From assembly GCA_030141605.1 (NCBI GenBank), contig JAQGDQ010000077.1, forward strand, positions 12,501 to 74,500: a stretch of DNA of 62,000 bases. Direction: 5' to 3'. Below are positions 10,050 through 20,960 of this stretch, piece by piece. Every line of letters starts with the position of its first letter. The first letter of the stretch is position 1. The position numbers and the translations under genes were made by a program. The notes under the pieces are model-generated. The model was not told the origin of the DNA. It was given only the letters and a program-made list of their open reading frames with translations, and did no database searches. This stretch comes from Tubiluchus corallicola. Lineage: Eukaryota; Priapulida; Priapulimorpha; Priapulimorphida; Tubiluchidae.

Positions 10050-10769
10050 TCTTTATTTATCACCTTTTTTACAAGAAAAACACAGAGCATGAAACGATAA
10101 CATGATACAAAGTGACAAGATTATTAAATGAATAAATTATCTGAATTAATGATGTTCAAGTGACTGGTGAAAGCGTGGCGAAAAACTAAAAGTTATCAAA
10201 GTCAACCACCCTGTAAGTAATGTTGCTATTAGTAATACGCGCAATTATGTTGATGAAGATTTCAGAATAAGGTGTGTAAAACTATTGAGATTAAGTTTAA
10301 ATTTGAACATAAACATCATGGACATAAAGGCATAATAAATACATATAATGTTGATATTCTAAGCAATGTGTAGATTTACGCAGACAGAATTGCCTTACCT
10401 CTTAACTTTCATTTACATGTTAGTACTGAATATGGTACGTTTCCAATAAGGCATCTAGATAGTCACGAGGCCTCTATCTGCTATAAAATTACATTATAAT
10501 GAATAGTACTAATAGTCTTACAAGTGGACTTACTACTAGATTTTTAGAAAAACCGGGAGTATAACCCCAGATACCTTTAACTTATACTTTAGATATACTT
10601 ATGCTAGACAAGTGATACTGTTATACATTGTTAAGCAAATGATAGATTAAGGGTTAAACGACCTAGCACAATTGTGTGGTCGTCTCACACATTTCTACGG
10701 TGATTTCTGCAGAAGGCTAAAAACCCTGACCCACTTTTGAAAAGTTAATTAGAAATTAATTCAAAACGA

Positions 10770-10817
10770 CATTATTCTTCTTCTTCTTCTTCTTCTTCTT
10801 CTTCTTCTTCTTCTTCT
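10770..10817. repeat. (CTT)n microsatellite
   Basis: About 15 perfect CTT units. Confidence 0.97.
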
Positions 10818-10968
10818 GTTCCTCTAAACATTTATTGTTGACACAGAGTCATTATCCTTTATTACTATTAGAGCACCTCATTGCGTTCTGTCCGCAGATA
10901 CCAATGTTAAGTGAAACAAAAACCTGGCCAATGATTTGTAGTGTAGACTATAATAAATTAATGTATTA

Positions 10969-11469
10969 CAGTCATACCTCCGCTGTCGAACGTCGTACAG
11001 ATCACTTTTCGACCAGAAAATTCCAGCTGAAATTGTCTCTGCCTTCGACCAGAATTTCGGTACTCAACCAACCGCCAAACACGTCATAAACGCATGCGAG
11101 GCGAGCCGAGTAGAGCCCAGCGTAATCGACCGCGCCTGAGAGTAGTCATGCACAAGATTTGAATCGCCTAACATTGCTAAGTGCTTTCTCCGCTTTTTCA
11201 TGCAGGAATAATTATGTTTTTGTTTCAAAGTAATTCTATTACGTTTTTCTCATCAATTATATCAAGTATATTTCTTATCTACTATTTGAATAAACGTTTT
11301 TGCATTACTATATTTTGTTTTAGCAATACTTTACAGTTCATTTGGTACTTGAGAACGATTATTTGCTTTTACATTATTTCTTATGAAAATAAATGATTCG
11401 GTTCTCAACCAAATCGGTTTTCAATCACTTTTTAGGAACGAATTATGGTCGAAAACAGGGGTACTACTG
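10969..11469. mobile_element. Pogo/Tigger-like MITE
   Basis: Left end CAGTCATACCTCCGCTGTCG and right end GGTCGAAAACAGGGGTACTACTG are imperfect inverted matches, both flanked by TA. Inside each end is a run of TCGACC/TCGAAC words typical of this nonautonomous group. 501 bp; no transposase frame. Confidence 0.8.
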
Positions 11470-11529
11470 TATCATCTCTTAGAGAACTCAAATGATGAAA
11501 GAATGGCAAAACAAGTTCTAAAAGTGCAA

Positions 11530-11976
11530 ATAAATAATAACTTTAACAAATGTTGATATTCAGAAATCAAACATCATGAATAAATATAATATTGATATAA
11601 ATACACTGGATATAAATGTAATAACCAAATCTAGATGGAAAAGTATGTAAAGAAAGAAATTCATTTATTTATAGAAAGAGAACTTAGAACTAAAATAGAA
11701 ACTATGACAAAATTAAGATTTTTAAAAAACAGAACTTTCCACAGACAAATGTATGACGAAAAATGTAGGTTAGACGAAATGAAAGATATTATGTCGATTA
11801 GACTTAATATGATAGATGTTAAAGCAAATTTCAAAAATTTGTATAAAGGGGATCTTAAATGTTCTTTATGCCAGGAAGCAGAGCATACTACTGAGCATGT
11901 TTTTGAATGTAAAGCTGTGTATATCAATAAGTTGGGCCTACCTGTGCAAGATATAAGTGAATGGAACATAAATTAA
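11530..11976 (+). pseudogene. LINE ORF2 C-terminal fragment
   Basis: An open frame from 11635 encodes 113 residues ending with LKCSLCQEAEHTTEHVFEC, a zinc-knuckle-like motif found at the C-terminus of several LINE polyproteins, preceded by a basic helical stretch (KIETMTKLRFLKNRTFHRQM). An in-frame stop lies just upstream of the ATG (11632), while another frame continues the similarity, so it is truncated and frameshifted. 11977-12457 shows nothing recognisable. Confidence 0.65.
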
Positions 11977-12457
11977 ATTACTATTACTAGGATGTACGTT
12001 AAGGAGCTGTTGAAACTGAAAATATAATTAAAGACGAATGAACAGTAAAGGCAAATTGACGTCAAAGATATTTGGTGTGATTTGTAAAGCAAATTGATCG
12101 TGTTGTTGATCTCACAAACAGACACTTTTTATTGCTGTCTGTTTGCTCGCCACTGGCGGTGAAGAGGATCGAGCGTATCCACGATAGATAAAGTTTTCAA
12201 TACCTGTGATGCTATTGACAGTATTGTAATCTTTCTTAAACTTCATATACAGATTGTTTTTGGTTTGCCTGGAGGTCGTTTAGTAGGTTTCAGTGCCTTG
12301 TTTAATGCATTTCTTAATGGTGTTGTTTCTGGCAATCTCATTAAAATTCCTACCCACCTTAGTCTTCTGATCCTTCTTTATTTTTAAGATTTTTTCAGTG
12401 ATTTTTAATTACATTACTTACGACGATTACGTTCCACCGCCGCCATGAAGACACTCG

Positions 12458-13432
12458 TGTTGGGAGCCGTTTGGACCACTGCGCCAAGTAGACCAATTGG
12501 TCTACTTGGGCTAGCCTAAGTAGACCGCGGTCTACATGGGCTAGCCCAAGTAGACCGCGGTCTACTTGGGCTGCCCAAGTAGAACACTAGAGACAGGTCG
12601 TGAATTCAGTCGTTAAGTGTACTGACACCGTCCGTTGTGCTTGTTTATGTAATAATAATAATTAAAAACGTTAATACACGTTGAATAATTTATTATACAT
12701 CTAATAAAATAAAAGAATTTTATTCTGAGCTGGTAGAACGGACAATATTAAATTTGGTTTCGATATTAATGTTGTTGAAGTGAAAAAACCTCACTTTTTT
12801 GCGAATTCAACATTTGTTTAAGGTATATCATTTTTGATTTTGTCTCACTTCACAAACAGGTGATCCGTTTCACTACCTCTTGGGCAAATAATTGTTTTCT
12901 TATAAGTAAACGTTCTAGCGATCTATGTGTCCTACATGGGCTCGCTAGCCCATGTAGGACAGTGCCCTACATGTTACAATACTACTGATAATATTAAAAC
13001 TAATTATCCTTGCTTTTCTTAAATGTTAAAAATTACTTTTTGGTGTTGTGAAGGCTTAGCAGCATCTGTCTCATTTTTAAATTTGCAATTATTTCTGTAA
13101 TAACTGTGTGCAGAATTTCTCTCTTTAAAGCATTAGATACTAGGTTTAATGTTATGATATATTAATGGAGTTAATCATAATGATGAAATTATTGTAAGAA
13201 ATGCATTTGTAAATTGCCAAGGAATATCCATTTCTAAAAGAAATTTTCTTTTATGCTTTATTATGTCATAACAATACTTATAAACAATGGTAATATAAAC
13301 TGGAAACAAGTTTTGCCAGAGCAAGTTTCTCGACAAAAATCGCTAGTGTCCTACTTGGGCTGCCCATGTAGGACACTACTTTTAGCGCATCAAGTGGTCT
13401 ACTTGGCGCAGTGGTCCAAACGGCTCCCAACA
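12458..13432. mobile_element. 975-bp element with 38-bp perfect inverted ends
   Basis: TGTTGGGAGCCGTTTGGACC, ACTGCGCCAAGTAGACCA at the left pairs with its exact inverse at 13395-13432. Both sides are followed by ACTCG, read as a 5-bp target duplication. Inside are several short palindromes built from GGTCTACTTGGG/CCCAAGTAGACC and GTCCTACATGGGCT/AGCCCATGTAGGAC. No coding frame. The superfamily is not settled: a TGT start could suggest Ginger-type, a 5-bp duplication Transib-type. Confidence 0.85.
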
Positions 13433-13724
13433 ACTCGTACGAGATAAACAATTCGCAGAGCGCTATACTTTATTTGTGGTGAGACCATAGTAAAAAATTA
13501 GCGTTTAAGATCTAAGTCATAGTAATAAGTAGAGGACGTAAAACCAATTCAAATCACAGTGTAATAACCAATAACTCACTTTATGTGCACATTTGACTAA
13601 TTTAGTATATTTTGAGGCGTTAGTATACTACTTAAGCAGCTGTGTGTGTTCAAAAACAGCCTGTGCCTCTCTTTTATGTTCAAGTGTAACCAAGATAATA
13701 ATCAATAATCAAGTATAATCATAT

Positions 13725-13940
13725 AATAGCTAAGGTCGTCGAATTGACATGACAACCAAACATTGTGTCATTTCAAGATCTAATGCTATAGTCTGTATAT
13801 ACAAAACAGTCATTCGCCCTATTTTGGAATTTGTATCTGTAGTGTGTCACCACAGTATGTAACTCTGAAAAGTGCTTTGGAGAAATCTCAAGACAGATGT
13901 ACGAGGTTAGTCCATGATGCAGGTCCTGCAGTGATGTCTA
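13725..13940 (+). pseudogene. LINE reverse-transcriptase thumb fragment
   Basis: Reads YKTVIRPILEFVSVVCHHS before a stop, the usual LINE segment Y..(L/V)(V/I)RP.LE(Y/F)...VW. The same stretch occurs on the minus strand at about 9380-9480, so both come from one LINE family. Truncated and broken. 13438-13720 beside it shows nothing recognised. Confidence 0.65.
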
Positions 13941-13941
13941 C

Positions 13942-14225
13942 TACGGGCAAGCATTCTCTACCAGAAATCGGATTCGAATTCGAATGAAACGGAATTTCAA
14001 TGTTTCGATTTCAGACAAGTTTCTGAACCCTCAGTAAAAAGTGGTTTTACAAAGATCATGCATAGGCCCTATTACTTGATGTTGTTCTGCAATAAAATCA
14101 TTAATAATTAGTTTAAAAAATTGCTCACAAAAATCGTTACTAAATGGTGCTAATTCCGTGATGTTTAAAACCTTTTAATGACAAAAGAACGTATGTGGTT
14201 GAAGTGTGTTCGATGCTCACCCCTA
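13942..14225. mobile_element. hAT-like MITE, family C copy 1
   Basis: Left end TACGGGCAAGCATTCTCTAC and right end TTCGATGCTCACCCCTA are the ends shared with copies at 45136-45545 and 49894-50267 (consensus TAGGGGTGAGCAT). Flanks ATGTCTAC and ATGTTCAC match in 6 of 8 bases, fitting a decayed 8-bp target duplication. The interior is rich in GAATTCGAA words. Confidence 0.75.
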
Positions 14226-14233
14226 ATGTTCAC

Positions 14234-14755
14234 TTTGTAACAGTTCACATGTACTGCTGATCATGTCAATTGTTATAAAATTATGAAAGGACTCTCAGTT
14301 TTACGAGAACAAGATATCTTTTCAAGACCATGAAGAGAACTATGTGGCCATGATTCCAAATTCTTTATTGAATTTAGCCAAACCAACATCCGGTTTCATT
14401 TTTTTGCCTCTTGTTAGTCCCATCTATGGAACTTACTCTCACTAATACTGTAAATGCACCATCTATCGGTAAATTTAAAATGACTATGAGAATGGACCGT
14501 ACACGTGTGGCACTCCATGTCCTGGTGTCATTAGAAGACTCTAAAGGAGAACAAACTTGTTTGAATTATCGGTCGATTTTGGTTCTCTCAGCGGTTGAGA
14601 AAGAGTTCTCATATTGTGCCGACTTTTTTTTATTAGCTCCAGCTCTTATTTTTACATGACATTTTAATGAATGTGTTTTCCTCATCAAAAGTATTATTAC
14701 ACTTACTTAAGTGTTACTTGCTTGATGGCGTCACTTAGTCCTTTTTATTAGGAAG
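14234..14755. other. Upstream region of the THAP gene
   Basis: No TATA box or start site can be assigned with confidence. An 82-codon frame on the plus strand (14411-14659, starting at a TTG) is unrecognised and shows no family motif. Confidence 0.35.
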
Positions 14756-14760
14756 TTGTT

Positions 14761-14935
14761 ATGCCATCGTGCTGTATAATCACTTGCAATGGCCGCTGCC
14801 AAAATGAAAGCGATTTGAAGTATTATTCGTTTCCACAAAATCGGAAAAGACGTGACCAATGGTTGGCTGCAATGAAATGTCCAAACTTCATTCCCAGTAA
14901 CCGTGCCCGTATATGTGAACGTCACTTTGTAACAG
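14761..14935 (+). CDS. THAP gene exon 1
   Basis: Encodes MPSCCIITCNGRCQNESD and the rest of the C2CH module up to HFVT plus one base. Donor is G|GTTTGT at 14936. Reading through the donor gives 28 further codons ending in a stop at 15022-15024, largely inside an inserted element. Confidence 0.85.
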
Positions 14936-16785
14936 GTTTGTTCACGTTGCGAAACCCCATACGTAGGGTTACCATATTGTCTGACTTGAAAAAGAGGACG
15001 CTTTTTTCGCGCACTTGTAAGTAGGCAAAAATGACCAGTCTAGGGTGTATTAAAACAATGCAAAATAAAATGCTAATTATACAAGTAGGCCTACATGTAT
15101 TTTAATAGCAATACCCAATGGCTGTACTGCAAAAGACATTAACACACTGCAATTATTTGCAATAGAAATGAAAGTTCCGCCACCACATGTCGAGCATTTG
15201 GCTTCCCAGTAATATCATTCTGCATGAAAACACGGGTACTTGTCCTTCTTCGCAAAACAGCGAAACTATACAAATTTAAAGAAATTCACATAAAAACAAA
15301 TAAAATGGCTCCAGTAAGCTGACGTCATTTTAAATCATTAGTGAATACAAGCTTTTCTTTGTCTTGTACTCTTGTGCGCCTCTGCAGTTGGCAAAACACG
15401 GATTGAAGCAAATCCCGGACAAACTGCCGTTTTTTTGAAAACCAGCCCGGATGCCCGGGCAGAGGCCCAAAAAGAGGACATTTCTGGGGAAACCCGGACA
15501 TATGGTAACCCTACCCATACATAGGCTGTGTAGCCCAAGGCTTCTTCAAAAGGTCTGTAAGGCACGTGACCTGCTTACAACCCAGCTGTCTGCTATTGAG
15601 GCATTAAGTTGTATGTTTAGTCCTCGTATTTGGAGAATTTGTACGTAGTTTCTAATATTTATTTAAAACGTGCCGACTAGTCCTGTAAATTGCGCACTTA
15701 CACATAAGAATAGGGTGGCTGATGCAAGCCAGCATGTAGTAGGAGATGTAAGTCGAACGTTATCTACTGCCACATTTCAGTTATTAGTTTGCAAGCAACA
15801 TCAAAGTTTATTAAAAATTAAATTAATTTCGTTAAATTGTTGATGTTTATCTTTTACTTGCACAATTCTGATCCTGTAGTGAGAAGTTCTCAGAACGAAA
15901 CCTTTTTTAACTTTACTCACTAACCTTGGTCAAATTCATCTGTTAATAAGACCCCATTTGAAACTACTACATATAATAATCATAATTATTGATTAATTGT
16001 ATTGTTTTGTTTAGATTTAGGTATCCAACTTTATTATTTTTTTTGTTTTCAGTTCTTTTTGGATAATTTGTATCATTTATACTGTATTTTTTATTTGTTT
16101 TTGTTTTTGTTATCTGCAGCATCACCGTTAATTTTTAATATGACTAATCTATTTATAAGAAAGGGCAGGAGACTAGATGACCCTATGGTCCTTCCCTGCC
16201 CTGCTTCATGAATATAATTACTTAATATTTAAAAAACTTTTGATGTTAAACTAATTGTAGAAAATAAATGTTTTATGTCTATTATAACACCAACAAACTC
16301 TAATAAACTGCTGGCAAAAATTGAAGACCAAAAAAATTTGATGCGATAAGATAAAATAAAGCCTTCCTTCTGCTTCAGGAAGACCGGTGCACGACAAGAC
16401 GCATGTTGACTACATACCTTCCGTTGCACTGCCGTGTTGGAACACGCTCTTAGCAACAAATTCAGACATTGTAGAAGCGCAGAAGAGGATTTTCAAAAAA
16501 GTGCAGAAAGATGTCGCTGAGAATGAGCAAGAAGTGTCCGGAAAAGAACAAAATGCGATTTTTGAGGAAGGAGAAGAGGCCTGTGAAAAGATGCAAGAAG
16601 AGACTCCCACGGAAGAGGAAAAAGCAAAATTTGGGGATGTGAGAGAAATTTTTGAAGAAATGCAACAAGGGAGCATAAAAGAAGAACAGGACTCAAATTT
16701 TGGAGAAGACACGTTAGAAGAGTTAGAAGAAGAGTGTTCAGAGGATGAACGAAGAGAGGACTACGAAGAAGATGAAGTAGGGTAG
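14761..16785 (+). CDS. THAP-domain zinc-finger protein, two exons, 193 residues
   Basis: Sequence-specific DNA-binding C2CH zinc finger protein, presumably nuclear. Coding exons 14761-14935 and 16379-16785 join in phase 1. The join recreates the THAP core exactly: CERHF-VTG from exon 1 runs into RPVHDKTHVDYIPSVALP from exon 2, where family members read HF..G.P......DY.PS. Visible zinc ligands are Cys5, Cys9, Cys52 and His55; the invariant Pro25, Trp34, Phe56 and Pro72 are present. Residues from about 90 on are highly acidic with coiled-coil character (runs of Glu between Lys, Phe and Met), possibly an activation or interaction tail. An in-frame stop (14749) lies just upstream of the ATG. I see no HCF-1 binding motif (D/E)H.Y. 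Which THAP subfamily it belongs to is unknown. Confidence 0.85.
14964..15513. mobile_element. hAT-like nonautonomous element in THAP intron
   Basis: Left end TAGGGTTACCATATTGTC and right end GGACATATGGTAACCCTA are inverted. Flanks CCCATACG and CCCATACA match in 7 of 8 bases, an 8-bp target duplication. The AAAAAGAGGAC word lies inside both ends. 550 bp, no transposase. It begins 28 bp after the exon 1 donor. The rest of the intron (15522-16378) shows nothing recognised. Confidence 0.85.
16379..16785 (+). CDS. THAP gene exon 2, acidic tail
   Basis: Follows a good acceptor, CCTTCTGCTTCAG. Completes the THAP domain (RPVHDKTHVDYIPSVALP) and continues with an acidic, Glu-rich tail to the TAG at 16783-16785. 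An AATAAA at 16938-16943 is a possible poly(A) signal. Frames on the opposite strand here are shadows of the biased composition. Confidence 0.82.
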
Positions 16786-16937
16786 GCCATTTTTCTTTTT
16801 TTTAAATTATTGTGCTTTGTACAAGAATGTGTTTTTTAGATGCCAGAGCACATTCTTCCCAAAATTGCCGTAAATTACCTAATATCCTTGTTATTTTTTC
16901 AAACGCAGGGACAGAGTAAAGTAGAGCCCGTTTAGAG

Positions 16938-16943
16938 AATAAA
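16938..16943 (+). promoter_or_regulatory. Possible poly(A) signal of the THAP gene
   Basis: AATAAA 153 bp after the stop codon. No other canonical hexamer lies nearer. Unproven. Confidence 0.4.
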
Positions 16944-17247
16944 ACCAACAAACAGAATTGACATTTAATTAACAACTAACGAAGCAATTATCATCTGAAA
17001 TAATTTTATAAAACTAATCATCGATAAATAAACTAAACGATAAAAGTAATTAGGGTTTACGGTCATGTTGGTGCAACATTTGGTCTCGAAAAGTACAACA
17101 TGTAAACGGGATAAGAATTTATTAAAGGGAAATTAAATTCATTAAAGGGAAAAGGAAATAATAAGGGAGTAATTGTGGGTTCTTTCACTTCTTTGTGACA
17201 AAAGGCAAACAGTGCCAAACCTTATTGATAAATGGATAGGTGGTCAC

Positions 17248-17475
17248 ATGGGAAATAAACTCAGTGTCATACAATCTCCTTCTAGTATCGATAGCGAGTT
17301 CATGAGAACGGAACCATTCGCATCTAGACAACGCCGAACCACTTCTGCTGGTTCAGTGTCTTATTTTACTGAATTATTTTTTGCTGGTGTGCCTAGTTCT
17401 AGTACTGCCACAAGCCATCTCTATCGATGTATACCTCGCGAATGCGTACTGCAGGCTCTCAGTATGCATTTTTTC
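17248..17475 (+). CDS. Unassigned possible first exon starting MGNKLS
   Basis: The frame reads MGNKLSVIQSPSSIDSEF, then Ser/Thr-rich sequence with RQRRTTSAGS, inside a longer open frame (17173-17535). The Gly-Asn start followed by Ser at position 6 fits the N-myristoylation pattern, and composition is less AT-rich than the flanks. No family recognised. A donor such as GTATAC at 17427 is possible but no partner exon was found; chance is a real alternative. 16786-17172 and 17536-18160 hold nothing else recognised. Confidence 0.2.
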
Positions 17476-18162
17476 TATTGCTGTCAAAACAAAACCTCTC
17501 ACCATTCTGCAGGGACGTATTTACCAGTAGGTTAACTAGGCAATTGCTTAGGACACCAAATTTTGAGGCAGTCAGATTTTTTGTTATGCAGTGTTAGCCT
17601 CTAAAAATTCGTATCTTTTCATATGAAGCGCGTGTTTTATAACACATCATACGCAGTTTCGCCTGCTGTTTAGATATAAGCGTTTGTAAATAACTGCGTC
17701 ATTTCTATCAGATATTGTAATATGCACTACCATGTAATAGTGCTGCTAATACACCACAAGTAATTTTGTATAGCTCTTCATATATAATAAACCATAAATC
17801 CATTGAAGAGATGGACAGGACTGAAATATCAATCTAGGACGTCGCAACGACTTCGATACGGCCCTGCCATTCTGTACTCTAAAACTGTTGAAGACTTCAA
17901 ACTGTTCTTTTATTGGTTAAATTGACAAATCACACTCCGAGTTTTCATTGTGATTACCAAGTTTCTTCACGCATGCAGTTATTGCTGTAACTTGCTCGTT
18001 TACCGTACCATTCAAATAGATCATTCTAATAAAATTCTTTTATTACAACTTTATTTGACTTTTTCTATTCACTTTCGTTTTGTACGCATTGCCTCAGTTT
18101 TTTATATTAATGACCAGGTAGAAACTTCTCGGTTTTTGTAAGGATGTTGTAATAATAAAGTA

Positions 18163-18860
18163 CAGTATTTTCTCGCTTAACGATTCTAATGCGTTCCAGA
18201 AAAATGCAACGTTAAGCGAAATGTCGTTAAACAAAGCCAAAAAAATCCATAGAAAGAATTGAGATACGTTCCATGGGCAAAAATCAATGCTGCTTAAATC
18301 ATGTAATTAAAATATTTTATGAGTTTTACACCCGTTTATACTGATTAATTTCTTTCCGCTTGCTTGAAACCACTATATGTTTTACTTACCTAGCTAATGA
18401 TTTCTCTTTAGTTGATGTTTAAGTGTAGCCACCTTTTACACAATAAATCCTGCAACAAAGTCTACACCAAGACCTCGGGCAACATAAGAATTTTTATCTA
18501 AAAACTTGCTATAACAACAGGTTGCGGACAAAATTCCTTTGCACCAGCGTTTGTTCACAGTTCTTGCTTGATACAAGTGGCTAGCATTTAGTGGTCAATC
18601 GGGGTCAGTCGACAAAAATTCTTGCATAATAATTGCAGTGTTTACGTTACTAGTGGGTTTTTAGAACAGAGTAGCGCAATATGTACTATTTTAAGGCATC
18701 AAGTTAAGTAAAAAAGCTGTTGATAAAATGAAAATTGGCTAAAAAAATCTTTGTTAAAAACGGAACATCGTTGAGTGAAAAAAGGTGTCAAATGTTCGGC
18801 GCCGTTAAAACGAGAAACATCGCTAAATGGGGAGTCATTAAAGGAAGACCGGACGATTGT
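18163..18860. mobile_element. Pogo/Tigger-like element, right end decayed
   Basis: Left end CAGTATTTTCTCGCTTAACG after TA, followed by GATTCTAATGCGTTCCAG and a second GTTAAGCGAAATGTCGTTAA, the usual layout of this group's end. The right part (18740-18860) carries inverted counterparts (CGTTAAAACGAGAAACATCG, GGGGAGTCATTAAAGG) but no clean terminus, so the right boundary is approximate. Confidence 0.6.
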
Positions 18861-19960
18861 TTAGACTGGATCTCATTTTATCTTACTGTCCAAAATATAC
18901 ATTTTCGTGCATATAAAAGTTAACAATTGTTCCTTATATTTGAATAATTAGCTTAGAAAGTTAATTAACGGCAACCGAACACAACTATTGTTTACGTCAG
19001 AAACTAACCACAGTTTGTGCAATGGCAGGCGTCTTCCCTTGCGCGTCAAGCACATTTGCATAGGTGTTACAGTACTGCTTAAATGCATGATGTCACGAAA
19101 AATGGACTTTACATCATATGACGTCAGAAACTAACACTGCAGTTCATGATCATGGTTATCACGGTACTGCCTTCTATTTGTCGACCACACGCGCACATGA
19201 CAAAAAGGCCCCGCTGCCAATGTTAGTAGATTCACTGAGCCGCGCGTAGCTTTGAAAGTTTAACAAAATTTGAGTATCCGAGGTAATTGTTATTATTTAA
19301 TCTAAGCTTTGATTTAAAATAAGCTTTTGTAGTTTTCTTTATTCTGAACTCGTGTTTGCACAATTATCCGGTTTTCCTTTAAGCTAAAATTTTGACATAG
19401 TTTGTTTGGGGAGCAAAAATGAATGTCACAGAGGTTTGTATACCAGAGAGGTCAAATTCCAGAAAGACTGAAAAACCACATGCCTTTGTGTGAATGTTAC
19501 ATTCGGTCTTCCAACGTTACTCTTATTCATTATTCACTCTACTTGACTAATATTTATACCCATACATTTGTTAAGTAAGTGTTTGTGGCGTGCTGACTAG
19601 AATTAGCACATGTAAGCTAACTGTTTGTGGCGCGCTAGTAAGAAGCGCAACATTTTAATCAACTGTTTGTAGTGTGTTAGCTTTATGTAGCATAACAATA
19701 CTCAGCAATTTTTCAATAATCAAACAATAATCAAGTATTTAATTTTTGGACAATTGTTTACAATAAATTAATATTTAAATCTATGTTTAGCTCTTAATTA
19801 ATGTTTAATATTTAAATATTAACCAATTTTTAAATATAAGAGCCGAAATTTAATTGTACTAGAATTTCCAGTTTTCCTTTAAGTGAGCATTTACTGCACT
19901 GTAAAATACTGTGATTGGTTGGTAATTGAAATAACACATTCACAATGTTATTTTTTGCAG
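18861..19960. other. Region 5' of the transposase-like frame
   Basis: Contains three loose copies of (T/C)TGTTTGT(G/A)GCG(T/C)GCTA around 19580-19680. It should contain an upstream exon or promoter for the frame at 19961 if that is expressed, but I could not identify one. Confidence 0.35.
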
Positions 19961-20918
19961 AAATACTCATAATCAGAGGACAAGCCATGCACTGGATGAT
20001 GATGTACAACGTGACCTGTCAAGTTACTCGCTAGACAACTTGTATCAGGACACCAGCTCGAAACCGCTAACCATTGACATTTGTAAGAACCTAGGGTTGC
20101 TGGCGAATGAAATGTATTGCGATACCTGGGAACACGAACTCATGGGCTGGAATCGATTCGCTAAGGCGAAAGACGGCTTCGTGTGGCGCTGCAAGAAGAC
20201 GGGCTGTGGCAAGAAGAAGTCAATTCGACTTGGCTCGTTTTTTGAAGGCAGCCACTTACCTGTAGTTACCATATTTCGGTTTATCTACTTCTGGGCTCAC
20301 GACATGGTGACCCAAGACTTTTTAATAAGAGAACTAAGCATCGCGAGCGGAGTGGTTGTGAATTGGAAGAACTATTTTCGAGCTGTGTGTGCCGGGCACC
20401 TTTTCAAACATCCCGTACAGATAGGTGGTCCGAGCGTAACTGTGGAAGTGGGCCACTGTGTGCTGGTGCAAAAAAGGAAGATTCGCAAGCGCATGGTAAA
20501 AGAAGAAACGTGGGCTTTCGGTGGTTACGAAATCGACTCTCGCAAGTGTTTTTTGCAGCGCGTAACAGACAGGTCTGCGAAGACGATTCTGGACGTAATT
20601 AAGCTGCATATCCTACCTGGAACCACCATCATTTCTGATTGTTGGACAGAGTTTGGTGGGATTAGAAATATACCGGATGACTTCGTGTATCTATCAAAAC
20701 AACACGAAATTAAGTTCATTGATTCAATAGAACTAGCTCACAGTCCTAGTAACAGGACGCCGTATCAAACGGCTAAGCGCGAACGCAAGAACCGCTTACT
20801 GGCGTTCAAGTCGTTACTCGATACTTATTTCGTTGAATTTATGTGGCGTTATAAATTTGCGCCGAACCCTCTGCAGGCCATCGTTGACCACCTCCGAGAG
20901 TATTATCCTTTGCCGTAG
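19961..20918 (+). CDS. Merlin/IS1595 (ISXO2-like) transposase-type protein, candidate domesticated
   Basis: An intact frame of about 318 codons with no ATG near its start. It opens directly after a strong acceptor (TTATTTTTTGCAG, ending 19960) and an in-frame stop lies at 19932, so it is probably the last exon of a spliced gene. Features, numbered from Leu at 20040: a CKKTGC zinc-type pair (51-56), SIRLGSFFEGSHLP, AFGGYEIDSR, LPGTTIISDCW with the second catalytic Asp at 200, and a C-terminal FVEFMWR...HLREYYP typical of the family. The first catalytic motif, normally VEIDES, reads VEVGHC (135-140), so its Asp is Gly. The third Glu may be Glu248 but its context is altered. AATAAA follows 37 bp after the stop. 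GC is visibly higher than the flanks. Alternative: a recently inactivated transposon copy; I saw no terminal repeats. Confidence 0.72.
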
Positions 20919-20954
20919 ATTGCGATATCGTGTTGGAAGACTCGTGTTCCATGT

Positions 20955-20960
20955 AATAAA
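20955..20960 (+). promoter_or_regulatory. Poly(A) signal of transposase-like gene
   Basis: AATAAA 37 bp after the stop of the frame ending at 20918. Confidence 0.5.

Noticed and set aside
10835-11396. Plus-strand frames of 71-84 codons
   Set aside because: They overlap a Pogo-like MITE and show no protein family motif.
15330-15648. Short frames with GFPRNVLFLG-type peptides
   Set aside because: They arise from the end of the hAT-like element and its flank in the THAP intron.
16410-16712. Minus-strand frames of 67-100 codons rich in Phe, Ser and Leu
   Set aside because: Antisense of the Glu-rich THAP tail; strongly biased composition explains them.
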